Below, one piece after another: positions 14,731 to 23,546 of a stretch of DNA of 25,192 nt (positions are counted from its first letter, which is position 1; each line of letters starts with the position of its first letter). Origin of the DNA: Acidimicrobiales bacterium (GTDB lineage: Bacteria > Actinomycetota > Acidimicrobiia > Acidimicrobiales > Poriferisodalaceae). A model generated the notes under the pieces. The model was not told where the DNA came from. It saw only the letters and a list, made by a program, of their open reading frames with translations, and did no database searches. The stretch spans positions 1 to 25,192 of the forward strand of contig JAGQSP010000177.1 in NCBI GenBank assembly GCA_020439485.1, written 5' to 3'. A program made the translations under genes and the position numbers.

Positions 14731-15840
14731 TCACGAGTCGAACACGATCACAGAACGTGCCTGTTCGCCGGCGCGCATGCGGTCGTAGCCCTCGTTGACC
14801 TGCTCGAGGGTGATCGTCTCGGCGATCAGCTCATCGAGCAGCAGCTTGCCCTGCTTGTACAGGTCGACGAAGCGAGGAAAGTCGGCGGCGATGTTGCTGG
14901 CACCCATCCGAACTCCATGCAGTGACTTGCCCAACTGTGTGAGTGCGGTGCCAGGCACCTGCAGCTCGGTGCCCGCCGGCACCAGGCCGATTATGTAGGC
15001 GCTGCCGCCGATTCCCGCCATTGCCAGGGCCTGCTCGGCTGTGGTCTTCAAGCCGATGGCTTCGAAAGCATGCTCGACGCCACTGCCACCGGTCAGAGCC
15101 ATGACCGCCTCGACCGGGTCGCCGTCGGATGGGTTGACGGTGTCGGTGGCCCCGAACTGGCGGGCGAGTTCGAGCTTGGACGACTGGAGATCGACGGCGA
15201 TGATGCGCCTGGCACCCGCCAACGCTGCACCCTGGATGACGTTCAGCCCAATTCCTCCACAACCGATGACAACACACGTCTCGCCGGGCCGCACTCGTGC
15301 CGCATTGATGGCCGAGCCCACACCGGTTACGACCGCACACCCGATCAGCGCGGCGCGGTCGAGCGGCATGTCGGGATCGATCTTCACTACCCCAGACCTG
15401 TGCACCACCATCTGCTCGGCGAAGGCACCCATGCCCACCATCGGAAGCACAGCCTGGCCATTGGTGTCGACGAGCCTCGGGTGATCGTCGGATCGCAGCC
15501 CTGGCGCCAGCCGGCGCTCGCACAGCCACGTATTGCCCCTGGCACACCAACGACACGAACCGCAGTACTGGCTGAGGCAGCCGATCACGTGGTCGCCCAC
15601 AGCCAGACCGGTGACGGCCTGACCGACCGCCTCGACCACTCCGGCGGCCTCATGCCCAAGCACCGCCGGTGGTGGGAATGGCAGCAGGCCCTCCATGACA
15701 TGCAGGTCGCTGTGACAAAGCCCGGACCCGACGATGCGTACGCGCACCTCGTCGGCAACGGGCTCGTCGAGTGTCAGCGTTTCGACTGCCATCGGCTGGT
15801 TGTACTGGCGAAGAACCGCGGCGCGTATCTCGGTCGTCAT
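14731..15840 (-). CDS. Zinc-dependent alcohol dehydrogenase (MDR)
   Basis: A 369-residue NAD(P)-dependent zinc alcohol dehydrogenase of the class III/NDMA-dependent-like group. Catalytic zinc ligands are C42 (GLCHSD), H63 (LGHEAAG) and probably C168 (IGCAVVTG). The structural zinc site has all four Cys (C93, C96, C99, C107). The cofactor motif GCGGIG at 193-198 is followed by the acidic D217, which favours NAD over NADP. The substrate alcohol or aldehyde is unknown. The ATG at 15840 is used; an open frame to 16119 would overlap the divergent sulfatase gene. It probably leads a two-gene operon with the aminotransferase-like gene. Confidence 0.93.
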   Translation of the reverse strand: MTTEIRAAVLRQYNQPMAVETLTLDEPVADEVRVRIVGSGLCHSDLHVMEGLLPFPPPAVLGHEAAGVVEAVGQAVTGLAVGDHVIGCLSQYCGSCRWCARGNTWLCERRLAPGLRSDDHPRLVDTNGQAVLPMVGMGAFAEQMVVHRSGVVKIDPDMPLDRAALIGCAVVTGVGSAINAARVRPGETCVVIGCGGIGLNVIQGAALAGARRIIAVDLQSSKLELARQFGATDTVNPSDGDPVEAVMALTGGSGVEHAFEAIGLKTTAEQALAMAGIGGSAYIIGLVPAGTELQVPGTALTQLGKSLHGVRMGASNIAADFPRFVDLYKQGKLLLDELIAETITLEQVNEGYDRMRAGEQARSVIVFDS

Positions 15841-15872
15841 GGCGCGAGCCTGCCACTGTTCGGCCCGATTTC

Positions 15873-15894
15873 GCCACTCGACTGGCCGAGTGGC
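15873..15894. promoter_or_regulatory. 22-bp perfect-arm inverted repeat in the divergent ADH/sulfatase region
   Basis: GCCACTCG (15873-15880), 6 nt, then CGAGTGGC (15887-15894). The 94-bp region holds the start sides of both the dehydrogenase (minus) and the sulfatase (plus), and this dyad lies 32 nt from one start and 40 nt from the other, so a dimeric regulator could control both. No regulator gene is adjacent. A cruciform or terminator role is unlikely between two start sites. Confidence 0.5.
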
Positions 15895-15934
15895 TAAGTT
15901 GCGGTCAGTTCGGCAACATCGAAGGGGGCTGGCC

Positions 15935-18226
15935 GTGACCAACACAGACGGCGCAGGGGAATTCGGGGGCGTCATCGCACGCGAGGTGTACGACTCGGAG
16001 CCGTGGTGGCCCGAGCCCGTGCTGCCAGGCGCTTCGAGCCCCAACATCGTCGTGGTGTTGCTAGACGACACCGGGTTCAGCCACCTCGGTTGTTTCGGGT
16101 CGTTCATCGACACGCCCAACTTCGATCGTCTGGCCGACAGCGGGCTGCGCTATACGAATTTCCACACCACGGCACTGTGTTCGCCCACTCGGGCATGCCT
16201 GCTCACCGGTCGCAACCACCACGCCGTCGGCATGCGCGCGATCTCCAACTTCGACACCGGCTTCCCCAACATGCGCGGCCGGATCCCGCCCAGCGCGGCA
16301 ACCCTGGCCGAGGTTCTGGGGCCAATCGGCTATCACACGATGGCGGTGGGAAAGTGGCACCTGGCCCCAATGCGGGAGGCCTCGGCGGCAGGGCCCTTCA
16401 CAGATTGGCCCCTGCAACGGGGGTTCAACCGCTTCTACGGCTTCCTGAACGGCGAGACCGACCAGTTCCACCCCGAGCTGGTGGCCGACAACCACTTCAT
16501 CGACCCGCCGGCCACGCCCGACGAGGGCTACCACCTGTCCGAAGACCTGGTCGACCAGGCCATCGGCATGATCCGTAACCAGAAGTCGCTGGTGCCCGAG
16601 CGCCCGTTCTTCTTGTATCTCGCGTTCGGCGCCACCCACGCACCACACCAGGCGCCCGACGACTACCTGGCCAAGTACCGGGGCAAGTTCGACGAGGGCT
16701 GGGACGTGTGGCGCCAGCGGGTGTACGAGCGCCAGCTCGAACTGGGGGTCATCCCCGAGGGCACCGAGTTGGCTCCACGAAACCCGGGTGTCGAACCATG
16801 GGAGACGCTGTCCGATGATGAGAAGGCCTTCGCGTGCAGGCTGCAGGAGGCGTTCGCTGCGTTCCTCGACCACACCGATGCCCAGCTCGGACGTCTGCTC
16901 GACGCCCTCGATGAACTCGGCGTCTCCGACGACACCATCGTGTTTGCCCTGTCCGACAACGGCGCATCCCAGGAGGGCAATGCCACCGGTGTCATGGACG
17001 AGTTCCGCTATTTCAACAACATCCCCGAGAACCTCGACGAGGTCATCGGCCGCCTCGACGACGTCGGAACCCGACGCAGCTTCTGCAACTACCCGTGGGG
17101 TTGGGCGCAGGTGGGCAACACACCGGGCAAGCGCTACAAGCAGAACACCCATGGCGGGGGAGTGCGCGATCCGCTGATCGTCTCATGGCCGGCCGGTATT
17201 GCCGCCGATGTCAGGGGCCAGGTGCGCAACCAGTTCCATCACGTCATCGATATCGCCCCGACCATCTTCGAGATCCTCGGCATCGAACCTCCGGACACGG
17301 TCAAGGGCGTCCAGCAGATGCCGGTGCACGGCACCTCGTTTGGCTACACGTTCGACCCCGAGGCCGCCGACGCCAACACCGTCAGGTCGCGCAAGCAGCG
17401 GCAGTACTTCGAGATGTTCGGCCACCGAGCCATCTGGGCCGACGGCTGGAAGGCGGTCACGTATCACCGTGCCGGCAATCGTCTCGATGACGACGTCTGG
17501 GAGCTGTACAACCTCGACGAGGATTTCTCCGAGTGCAACGACCTCGCCGAGGCCGAGCCACAGAAGCTGGCCGAGATGGTCGACATGTTCTGGGAGGAAG
17601 CCGAGGCCAACGGCGTGTTGCCGATCGACTCCGGCCACTCGCAGATGGTGTTCAGAGGTCATCCCGTACCGGGCACGCCGAGATCGCGAGACTCGTTCAC
17701 CTACCACACCCCAAGCGACCGCAACCCGATGGACACGGCCCCACCATTGGGAGCCAGGTCGTGGCACATGCGCGCCACCGTCTCCAGGTCTGAAACCACG
17801 CAGGGTGGTGTGCTGATGGCTGCCGGAACGGTCAACAACGGCCTGGTTGCGTACGTCAAGGACAACCGTCTGGTCTACGACCACAACTACTTCACCCACC
17901 ACGCGGTCATCAGGTCAGACGAGGAAGTGCCGGTGGGTGACGTGGTGCTCGGCGTCGAGCTCGAGCGGGTTTCGCGAGGGCCGGCAAGGGTGCGTTTGTA
18001 TGCAGACGATCGTGTGATCGGCGAGGGTGTGGTGCCCGAGCTGTCGGTGATGATCAGCTCGATCGGAATGGATCTGGGGCGCAATCCCACCGGCGTCAGC
18101 GACGACTATGAGGCGCCATTCGTGTTCGAAGGGTCTCTACACAAGGTCGAGGTATCGACCAAACGTGCGTTGCGGCCCGAGGACGAAATGGCGGCCGAAA
18201 TCAGGACGGCGCTCGGAACCCAGTGA
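15935..18226 (+). CDS. Arylsulfatase (formylglycine type)
   Basis: A 763-residue type I sulfatase that hydrolyses sulfate esters. Metal and catalytic elements are visible: D44/D45 in VLLDDTGFSHLGCFG, the CSPTR motif with C82 to be converted to formylglycine, GKWHL (K140, H142), H235 in ATHAPH, D341-N342 in ALSDNG, and a later Lys/His segment (YKQNTHGGG). About 160 C-terminal residues form the usual extra strand-rich domain of the long arylsulfatases. No signal peptide is seen, so it is probably cytoplasmic. The Cys-type site needs a formylglycine-generating enzyme, which is not in the window. The GTG start at 15935 follows an AAGGGGG ribosome binding site; a longer frame upstream overlaps the dehydrogenase gene. 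Confidence 0.94.
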   Translation: MTNTDGAGEFGGVIAREVYDSEPWWPEPVLPGASSPNIVVVLLDDTGFSHLGCFGSFIDTPNFDRLADSGLRYTNFHTTALCSPTRACLLTGRNHHAVGMRAISNFDTGFPNMRGRIPPSAATLAEVLGPIGYHTMAVGKWHLAPMREASAAGPFTDWPLQRGFNRFYGFLNGETDQFHPELVADNHFIDPPATPDEGYHLSEDLVDQAIGMIRNQKSLVPERPFFLYLAFGATHAPHQAPDDYLAKYRGKFDEGWDVWRQRVYERQLELGVIPEGTELAPRNPGVEPWETLSDDEKAFACRLQEAFAAFLDHTDAQLGRLLDALDELGVSDDTIVFALSDNGASQEGNATGVMDEFRYFNNIPENLDEVIGRLDDVGTRRSFCNYPWGWAQVGNTPGKRYKQNTHGGGVRDPLIVSWPAGIAADVRGQVRNQFHHVIDIAPTIFEILGIEPPDTVKGVQQMPVHGTSFGYTFDPEAADANTVRSRKQRQYFEMFGHRAIWADGWKAVTYHRAGNRLDDDVWELYNLDEDFSECNDLAEAEPQKLAEMVDMFWEEAEANGVLPIDSGHSQMVFRGHPVPGTPRSRDSFTYHTPSDRNPMDTAPPLGARSWHMRATVSRSETTQGGVLMAAGTVNNGLVAYVKDNRLVYDHNYFTHHAVIRSDEEVPVGDVVLGVELERVSRGPARVRLYADDRVIGEGVVPELSVMISSIGMDLGRNPTGVSDDYEAPFVFEGSLHKVEVSTKRALRPEDEMAAEIRTALGTQ

Positions 18227-18320
18227 TGGTGGGCTCTGAAGACATCACCTCAACATCCACTAGAACGTCAGGGTTGCGTACTGGTACGAAATCGGGTGCC
18301 CAGGTGCAGGTTCAGTAGAC

Positions 18321-19031
18321 GTGAAGACAATCGGACTGCTCGGCGGAATGAGTTGGGAGAGCTCGATCGAGTACGAGCGCCTCATCAACGAGGGCGTGCG
18401 CCGGGCCCGGGGTGCCACGGCGTCGGCCGATCTCATCATCCGCAGCTATGACTTCTCGGTCATCGAGGCCATGCAGGAGGCCGACGATTGGGACGGCGCG
18501 GGTCGCCTCTTGGCATCCGACGCCAAGATGTTGGAAGCGGCAGGTGCCGATGTCGTGCTTCTTTGCACCAACACCATGCACCGCGTGGCCGACGTCATCG
18601 AAGCCGCTCTGGAGGTTCCGTTCCTGCATCTGGCAGACGCGACCGCTCAGGCAGTGAACGCTCAGGGTGTTCAACGGGTCGGCCTGTTGGGCACGCGCTA
18701 CACCATGGAGCACGACTTCTATCGCGGGCGTCTCGAGGCTCACGGCCTCGATGTAATCGTGCCCGACGAGGCCGATCGTGGGGTGGTGCACGCGGTGATC
18801 TATGACGAGCTGGTGCGCGGCATCACCACCGCCGAGTCGAAGGCTGCCTACCTGGCGATCATCGACAGGCTGGTCGGGCGGGGCGCCCAGGGAGTCATCG
18901 CCGGCTGCACCGAGATCGAGCTTCTGGTCGGTTCGCACGACGTCGCAGTTCCGTACTTCGCAACGACGCGGCTGCACGCCGAGGCTGCGGTTCGGTTCGC
19001 CGTGGGTTCGATCGGAGAGGGCGCGATTTGA
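18321..19031 (+). CDS. Aspartate/glutamate racemase-family protein
   Basis: A 236-residue racemase-like protein, close to the usual 230-residue size. The N-terminus MKTIGLLGGMSWESS is a strong signature of the aspartate racemase (YgeA-like) branch. The two catalytic cysteines of the cofactor-independent mechanism are present: C82 in LCTNTMH and C196 in IAGCTEIEL. It should interconvert amino-acid enantiomers, but some relatives act on other substrates. The start is GTG 18321. The 94-nt upstream gap carries only a short CGTAC/GTACG dyad (18277-18288) and no clear promoter. The enoyl-CoA hydratase follows 32 nt later and may be co-transcribed. Confidence 0.92.
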   Translation: MKTIGLLGGMSWESSIEYERLINEGVRRARGATASADLIIRSYDFSVIEAMQEADDWDGAGRLLASDAKMLEAAGADVVLLCTNTMHRVADVIEAALEVPFLHLADATAQAVNAQGVQRVGLLGTRYTMEHDFYRGRLEAHGLDVIVPDEADRGVVHAVIYDELVRGITTAESKAAYLAIIDRLVGRGAQGVIAGCTEIELLVGSHDVAVPYFATTRLHAEAAVRFAVGSIGEGAI

Positions 19032-19063
19032 CCTGCGGCCCGGGTTGGCCGCATCGTGAGGCA

Positions 19064-19891
19064 ATGTACGACGAGATCCTTTACGAGGTCGACGACCCGG
19101 TAGCGACCATCACCTTGAACCGACCCGAGGCTCTTAACGCTTGGACGGGCACCATCGAGCGAGAGGTCGCCGATGCTCTGCAGCGCGCGGCAAACGACAA
19201 GTCGGTGGTCGGAATAGTCGTCACCGGCGCCGGCAAGGGTTTCTGTGCCGGCGCCGACATGAACACGCTGCAGAACCTGAGCTCGCGCGATGCCGCCGAA
19301 GCCGGGGCAGAGGCCTCCGACCCGGTGCGCTCCGAAGACACCGAACCTGGAGACTTCGACGGCCGGTTCCCGAAGATGATGATGGTGCCCAAGCCGATCA
19401 TCGCAGCGGTCAATGGTGCCGTCGCGGGCATGGCCTACCCGTTCGCTCTCAGCTGCGACCTGCGCGTAGGCACGCCGAACTCGCTGTTCGTCACCGCCTT
19501 TGCTCAGCGGGGTCTGATTGCCGAGTGGGGTCTCAGCTGGTTGTTGCCCAAGTTGGTTGGGCCATCGGTGGCACTCGACCTTTTGATGTCCTCGCGGCGC
19601 GTGAAGGGTCAGGAGGCGCTCGATCTCGGCCTGCTCAACTACATGGTCGAACCAGACGAGCTCCTGGGCTTTTGCCGGTCATACATCGAAGGCATCGCTG
19701 CAAACTGCTCGCCTGCCTCGGTCGCGGTGATGAAGCGCCAGGTCTACGAAGAGTTGCACCAGGGCCTGGGCCGAGCAGAGCTGAACGCCCAGCAGCTGAT
19801 GGCCGACAGCTTCAAGCGGCCCGACTTCGCCGAGGGCGTTCGATCCTTCGTCGAGAAGCGCCCACCACAGTTCGACCGAATCGGCGACTGA
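19064..19891 (+). CDS. Enoyl-CoA hydratase/isomerase family protein
   Basis: A 275-residue crotonase-fold enzyme. The oxyanion hole parts are AGAD (62-65) in GKGFCAGADMNTL and NGAVAGM (117-123). The RGLIAEWGLSWLLPKLVG segment supplies an acidic residue (E154) where one catalytic Glu of hydratases sits. It should act on an acyl-CoA thioester, by hydration or isomerisation, in fatty- or aromatic-acid breakdown; the chain type is unknown. The ATG 19064 is preceded by a GAGG sequence; an upstream in-frame start would reach into the racemase gene. It converges on the LLM monooxygenase with 15 nt between stops. Confidence 0.92.
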   Translation: MYDEILYEVDDPVATITLNRPEALNAWTGTIEREVADALQRAANDKSVVGIVVTGAGKGFCAGADMNTLQNLSSRDAAEAGAEASDPVRSEDTEPGDFDGRFPKMMMVPKPIIAAVNGAVAGMAYPFALSCDLRVGTPNSLFVTAFAQRGLIAEWGLSWLLPKLVGPSVALDLLMSSRRVKGQEALDLGLLNYMVEPDELLGFCRSYIEGIAANCSPASVAVMKRQVYEELHQGLGRAELNAQQLMADSFKRPDFAEGVRSFVEKRPPQFDRIGD

Positions 19892-19906
19892 CAGGCTGCC
19901 AGTCGG

Positions 19907-21019
19907 CTAGCGGAACGAGAAGACCCTGGTCTCCTGGGCGGTGTCGGGCCCGTCGAGCAGACCGCGCCTCTGCAGCTCGGGGATCAGGCCGTCGCCGCAC
20001 CACTGGGCTTCCTCGAGGTGCGGGTAACCCGAGAAGATGAACTCGCTGAAGCCGTGCTGGTGGTACTCCTCGATGCGGTCTGCGACCTCTTCGAACGAGC
20101 CGACCAGGGCGGTGCCGGCTCCACCGCGGACCAGGCCGATGCCTGCCCACACGTTGGGGTGTATCACCAGGCGCCCCGGGTCTGAGCCGTGCAGCTCGGC
20201 CATTCGCCGTTGGCCCTCCGACATCGTGGTCTCGAAGTCCTTGCGGGCCTCGGCGATGGCATCGGGGCTGATACCAGCAAGAAGTTCGTCGGCGAATGCC
20301 CACGCCTGCTCGGACGTGGGTCGTGCAATCACATGGAACCGAATGCCATAACGCAGGGTTCGACCGAGCTTGGCGGCCCTGTCGGCCACGTCGGCGATCT
20401 GGGCCTTGGCGGCGGCAGGTGGCTCGCCCCACACCAGGAATACGTCGGCCTGCTCTGCGGCCACCTGCTTTGCCGAGTCGGAGGCTCCACCGAAGTACAT
20501 CTCGGGCACCGGGTCAGGGATCTGGCGGGTCGTGGCGCCCTCGACCTTGTAGTGGTTGCCTTGATGGTCGATCGGTTCGGCGCCCCAGGCGGCCCGCATC
20601 ACCGACATGAACTCGGCGGTGCGTTCGTAGCGGGTCTCCTTATCGGCGTAGTCACCAAATCGGTGCAGTTCGCGGGGTTCGGCCCCGGTGACGATGTTCA
20701 CCAGGGTTCGCCCGCCCGACATCCGCTGGTGAGACGACGCCATCTGGGCCGCCAGCGTCGGCGACAGCAGGCCGGGCCTGAACGCCACGAGGAACCTGAT
20801 GCGGCTGGTGCGTGCGATCAAAGAAGCGGTGGCTATCCAGGCGTCTTCGCAACCGGTTCCGCAAGGGGTCAGCATCGCATCGAACCCGGCTTGTTCGGCG
20901 GCCATCGCCACCTGGGTCAGGTAGTCGTGCGATGGGGGACGATTGCCGGGCCCGTCACCGGGCAGTACGTCGCGGCTGTCGCCGCCCGTCGGTAGGAACC
21001 AATGCAGCTTGATGGTCAT
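19907..21019 (-). CDS. LLM-class FMNH2-dependent monooxygenase (SsuD-like)
   Basis: A 370-residue bacterial-luciferase-fold flavin monooxygenase most like alkanesulfonate monooxygenase. Evidence: MTIKLHWFLPTGGDSR at the start, the CGTGCEDAW segment with C57 matching the conserved Cys of SsuD, the LVNIVTGAEPRELHRFGDY core, YERTAEFM and the FIFSGYPHLEEA ending. It would use reduced flavin from a separate reductase, not visible here, to release sulfite from an organosulfonate or to oxidise a related compound. It is the second gene after tetR, with a 4-nt ATGA overlap, so its expression should be controlled by that repressor. No sulfonate ABC transporter lies next to it. Confidence 0.93.
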   Translation of the reverse strand: MTIKLHWFLPTGGDSRDVLPGDGPGNRPPSHDYLTQVAMAAEQAGFDAMLTPCGTGCEDAWIATASLIARTSRIRFLVAFRPGLLSPTLAAQMASSHQRMSGGRTLVNIVTGAEPRELHRFGDYADKETRYERTAEFMSVMRAAWGAEPIDHQGNHYKVEGATTRQIPDPVPEMYFGGASDSAKQVAAEQADVFLVWGEPPAAAKAQIADVADRAAKLGRTLRYGIRFHVIARPTSEQAWAFADELLAGISPDAIAEARKDFETTMSEGQRRMAELHGSDPGRLVIHPNVWAGIGLVRGGAGTALVGSFEEVADRIEEYHQHGFSEFIFSGYPHLEEAQWCGDGLIPELQRRGLLDGPDTAQETRVFSFR

Positions 21020-21615
21020 CGGCCGTCTCCAGTGAGAGCCTCATCGGGTGAATGGGGAAGTTGGGCCAGGCGCGGTAGTGCGCCGGCCAACAGCTGTACG
21101 GCCCTCGCGAACGAGGCGTCGTTGTCGTGTTTGTGGGGGTGTCCGTCGCCGAGCTCGAGGTGCACGAATCCGTGGAGGAAGCTGCGCATGGTGCGCGCCG
21201 CGTCGACCACCGACACCTCGTCGAGATGAAAGCCCCGCAAGGACATGGCGATCGTCGACACCACAGCCTCGACCGCAGCCTCCAACTCGGGGTCGCCGGC
21301 GCACGGGTAACGGTCGGTCGCCTGGTAGAGGCCCGGGTGAGCGAGAGCCCAGTCGCGCCAGGCGTGAGCCATGGCCACCACGGCCTCTTGGCCACTGCGC
21401 CCGATGGCGGCATCGGCGAGGTGGCGACGCAAGCTGGCTCGGCCGCGAAGGCCCAGCTCGCGCCAGACGTCATCGACCGTGTCGAGATGGCGATAGATGG
21501 CGGGCTGCGAAGCGCCCAGTTCTGCTGCGATGCGTGAGCCGGTGACCGAATCGAGACCCTCGGCCTCGACGAGCGCCTCGGCGACGTCGGCTATCGATGC
21601 CAGGCTGAGCTCCAT
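21016..21615 (-). CDS. TetR-family regulator with WHG-type C-terminal domain
   Basis: A 199-residue TetR regulator. The N-terminal helix-turn-helix covers about 8-52 (SRIAAELGASQPAIYRHLDTVDDV, split over helices). The C-terminal part (about 75-185) fits the WHG/TetR_C_33-type ligand domain, with AWRDWALAHPGLYQ and the FLHGFVHLE segment. Its stop overlaps the start of the monooxygenase gene by 4 nt (ATGA), so the regulator leads the operon and probably autoregulates it. A large symmetric operator-like sequence lies 10-48 nt upstream of the ATG and might also affect the divergent glutamine amidotransferase gene. Confidence 0.92.
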   Translation of the reverse strand: MELSLASIADVAEALVEAEGLDSVTGSRIAAELGASQPAIYRHLDTVDDVWRELGLRGRASLRRHLADAAIGRSGQEAVVAMAHAWRDWALAHPGLYQATDRYPCAGDPELEAAVEAVVSTIAMSLRGFHLDEVSVVDAARTMRSFLHGFVHLELGDGHPHKHDNDASFARAVQLLAGALPRLAQLPHSPDEALTGDGR

Positions 21616-21624
21616 GGCGGCACA

Positions 21625-21663
21625 CTATCACGTTGCGTTATGGGGTATAACGCAATGCGATAG
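21625..21663. promoter_or_regulatory. 39-bp hyphenated dyad, candidate TetR operator
   Basis: The core is TTGCGTTAT (21633-21641), GGGGT, ATAACGCAA (21647-21655), with perfect 9-bp arms. On the same axis the outer CTATC (21625-21629) and GATAG (21659-21663) also pair, so 15 of 17 positions in each arm are complementary. It is close to the tetR start and about 40 nt from the divergent amidotransferase start. Such long operators often bind two TetR dimers; the assignment is by position. Confidence 0.75.
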
Positions 21664-21702
21664 GCGTTAGAGCCTGTGTGCGTGGCGCTATCGTTCGCGC
21701 CG

Positions 21703-22401
21703 ATGATGCGTCTTGGCGTGCTGCTGTGCGACAACCTCAATCCCGAACACGCCGCAGTGGGCGGCGACTACGACGTGTTGTTCACACGACTGTTGGAGCA
21801 CCCGGGCGTTTCGCTGCGCTTCTACAACGCCCATCGAGGCGAGCTTCCGCAGGATCGATCAGAGTGCGACGCCTGGCTGGTGCCCGGTTCGCGCCACAGC
21901 GTCTACGACAACGTCGAGTGGATAGTCGCCCTGCGTCGGTTCGTGGCAGAAACGATCCAGCGGCAAGAACCGCTGGTGGGCGTTTGCTTCGGGCACCAGA
22001 TGGTGGGGCTCGAGCTGGGGGCTCCGGTTCGGGCAGCGTCGCAGGGGTGGAGTGTGGGCACGGTCGAATACGACCTTCACCTGCCGCCGCCCGGCGAGAT
22101 CACCGCAGAGGGCACCTACAGCCTGATCGCGAGCCACAAGGATCAGGTGCTCGAGTTGCCCGACAGCATGGCCCTGCTGGCGTCGGCACCCACATGCCCC
22201 ATCGCCGCGATGGTGGCCGACGACATTCTCACCGTGCAGGGCCACCCCGAGTTCTTTCCCGAGCTGGCCGAAGCCATCTACCGAACCCGCTTCGAGCTAC
22301 TCGGCGTCGATCGCGCCGAGGCGGCAATAGCGTCCCTGGGCGCCCGTGTCGACAGTTCTCGAGTGTCTCGATGGATCCTCGACTTCGTGCTCAAACGCTG
22401 A
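21703..22401 (+). CDS. Class I glutamine amidotransferase-like protein
   Basis: A 232-residue stand-alone GATase1 domain. The nucleophile elbow is GVCFGHQM with C95, and the His-Glu pair is H181 and E183 in QGHPEF, so the full triad is present. Stand-alone proteins of this kind include GMP-synthase-like amidotransferases and gamma-glutamyl hydrolases of polyamine or amino-acid metabolism; I cannot choose among them. An ATG doublet lies at 21703/21706 with no ribosome binding site; an in-frame GTG at 21676 would add nine residues. The operator-like dyad at 21625-21663 lies upstream, so this gene may share control with the tetR-monooxygenase operon. Confidence 0.88.
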   Translation: MMRLGVLLCDNLNPEHAAVGGDYDVLFTRLLEHPGVSLRFYNAHRGELPQDRSECDAWLVPGSRHSVYDNVEWIVALRRFVAETIQRQEPLVGVCFGHQMVGLELGAPVRAASQGWSVGTVEYDLHLPPPGEITAEGTYSLIASHKDQVLELPDSMALLASAPTCPIAAMVADDILTVQGHPEFFPELAEAIYRTRFELLGVDRAEAAIASLGARVDSSRVSRWILDFVLKR

Positions 22402-22466
22402 TGTGAACTTCGACCAAACCTCAGCGGCGCGAGCGATTCCGGCTTGCAAGCTGCGACACTGACGCC

Positions 22467-23525
22467 GTGCAGACCGGTTCGCCCCACACAACCCAGCCCG
22501 CCAGCGGCGCACCCCACCCCATGCAGCGCCTCGAGGAGATGGGCCGCGAGCTCGATGGCAAGGCCACCCGGCCTCGCAGGGCGCGCGGCGGCGCCAACCG
22601 CAAGCTGAAGTTCGCTGTGATCGGCGTGGGCGCACTGGTTGTAATGGCGCTGTTCGGCCTGCTGTATGGGACGTGGCGCGTTGGCCAGATCGAGCGGGTC
22701 GATCTCGCTGACGTGCTGGCGCCGACCCCCGACAGCGGGCCCACGTGGTTGATCGTAGGTTCCGACTCGCGTGCAGGCATCGACCCAGATCGCCCCGACG
22801 CCGGGGGGCTCATCGGCGAGCCGGTTTATGGCGAGCGAGCCGACGCCATAATCTTGGTACGCGACATCCCCGGTGTTGGCGTCCAGATGCTGTCGCTGCC
22901 CAGGGACCTGTGGATCGACCCGCCCGGCGACAACAACGCAACGCGCATCAACGGCGCCTACAACGACGGTCCGGCTGCGCTCGTCGAGCTGATCTCGACC
23001 GAGTTGGGAATTCCGATCCACCGATACGCCGATGTCAACCTCGCTGGTCTCGATGACGTGGTAGACGCCGTCGGCAGCGTCACGATGAACATTCCCAACC
23101 CCGGCTACGACGACTCGATCGGGTTGCGGATAGACCAGGCCGGTGAAGTCACCCTCGATGGGGCGACGGCCTTGGCCTATGTGCGCACCCGCAAATGGAC
23201 CGAGATCATCGATGGGGTAGAGCGGTACGACCCCACCGGCGACCTCGGGCGCAACCAGCGACAACAGGCGTTCCTCAGGGCGCTGGGCAACAAGCTGGCT
23301 TCTATTCGCAACCCGTTCACGCTGAACGGAGCTGTCAGCGGCATCGTCGGCGCGGTCCGCGTCGACAGCGGTGCAGGCATGGGCGACATGTACTCGCTGG
23401 CGCGGATGCTGCAGACCGCCACCCAGGCCGAACCCCTGCCCGTCGTCGATCACATCACCAGCGGCGGGGCCTACGTCCTGTTGCTGGGCGACGGTGCAGA
23501 CGCTGTCTTGGCCAACTACCGCTGA
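22467..23525 (+). CDS. LytR-CpsA-Psr (LCP) family protein
   Basis: A 352-residue membrane protein with a cytoplasmic N-terminus (about 1-47, basic before the membrane), one transmembrane helix (about 48-68) and an extracellular LCP domain. LCP signatures in order: WLIVGSDSRAG (about 94-104), RADAIILVRD (124-133), SLPRDLWIDP (143-152), RINGAYNDG (160-168) and, further on, GRNQRQQAFLRAL. LCP enzymes transfer undecaprenyl-linked glycopolymers such as arabinogalactan-like or teichoic-type polymers to peptidoglycan. The start is GTG 22467. The 65-nt upstream gap holds a GCTTGCAAGC palindrome only. The gene stands alone, convergent to the flavin monooxygenase. Confidence 0.93.
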   Translation: MQTGSPHTTQPASGAPHPMQRLEEMGRELDGKATRPRRARGGANRKLKFAVIGVGALVVMALFGLLYGTWRVGQIERVDLADVLAPTPDSGPTWLIVGSDSRAGIDPDRPDAGGLIGEPVYGERADAIILVRDIPGVGVQMLSLPRDLWIDPPGDNNATRINGAYNDGPAALVELISTELGIPIHRYADVNLAGLDDVVDAVGSVTMNIPNPGYDDSIGLRIDQAGEVTLDGATALAYVRTRKWTEIIDGVERYDPTGDLGRNQRQQAFLRALGNKLASIRNPFTLNGAVSGIVGAVRVDSGAGMGDMYSLARMLQTATQAEPLPVVDHITSGGAYVLLLGDGADAVLANYR

Positions 23526-23546
23526 CCGACCCGCCCCACCCCTCTG

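Noticed and set aside
16061..17152. Minus-strand open frame (363 codons) inside the sulfatase
   Set aside because: The plus strand carries all sulfatase motifs through this stretch; the antisense product has no recognisable domain.
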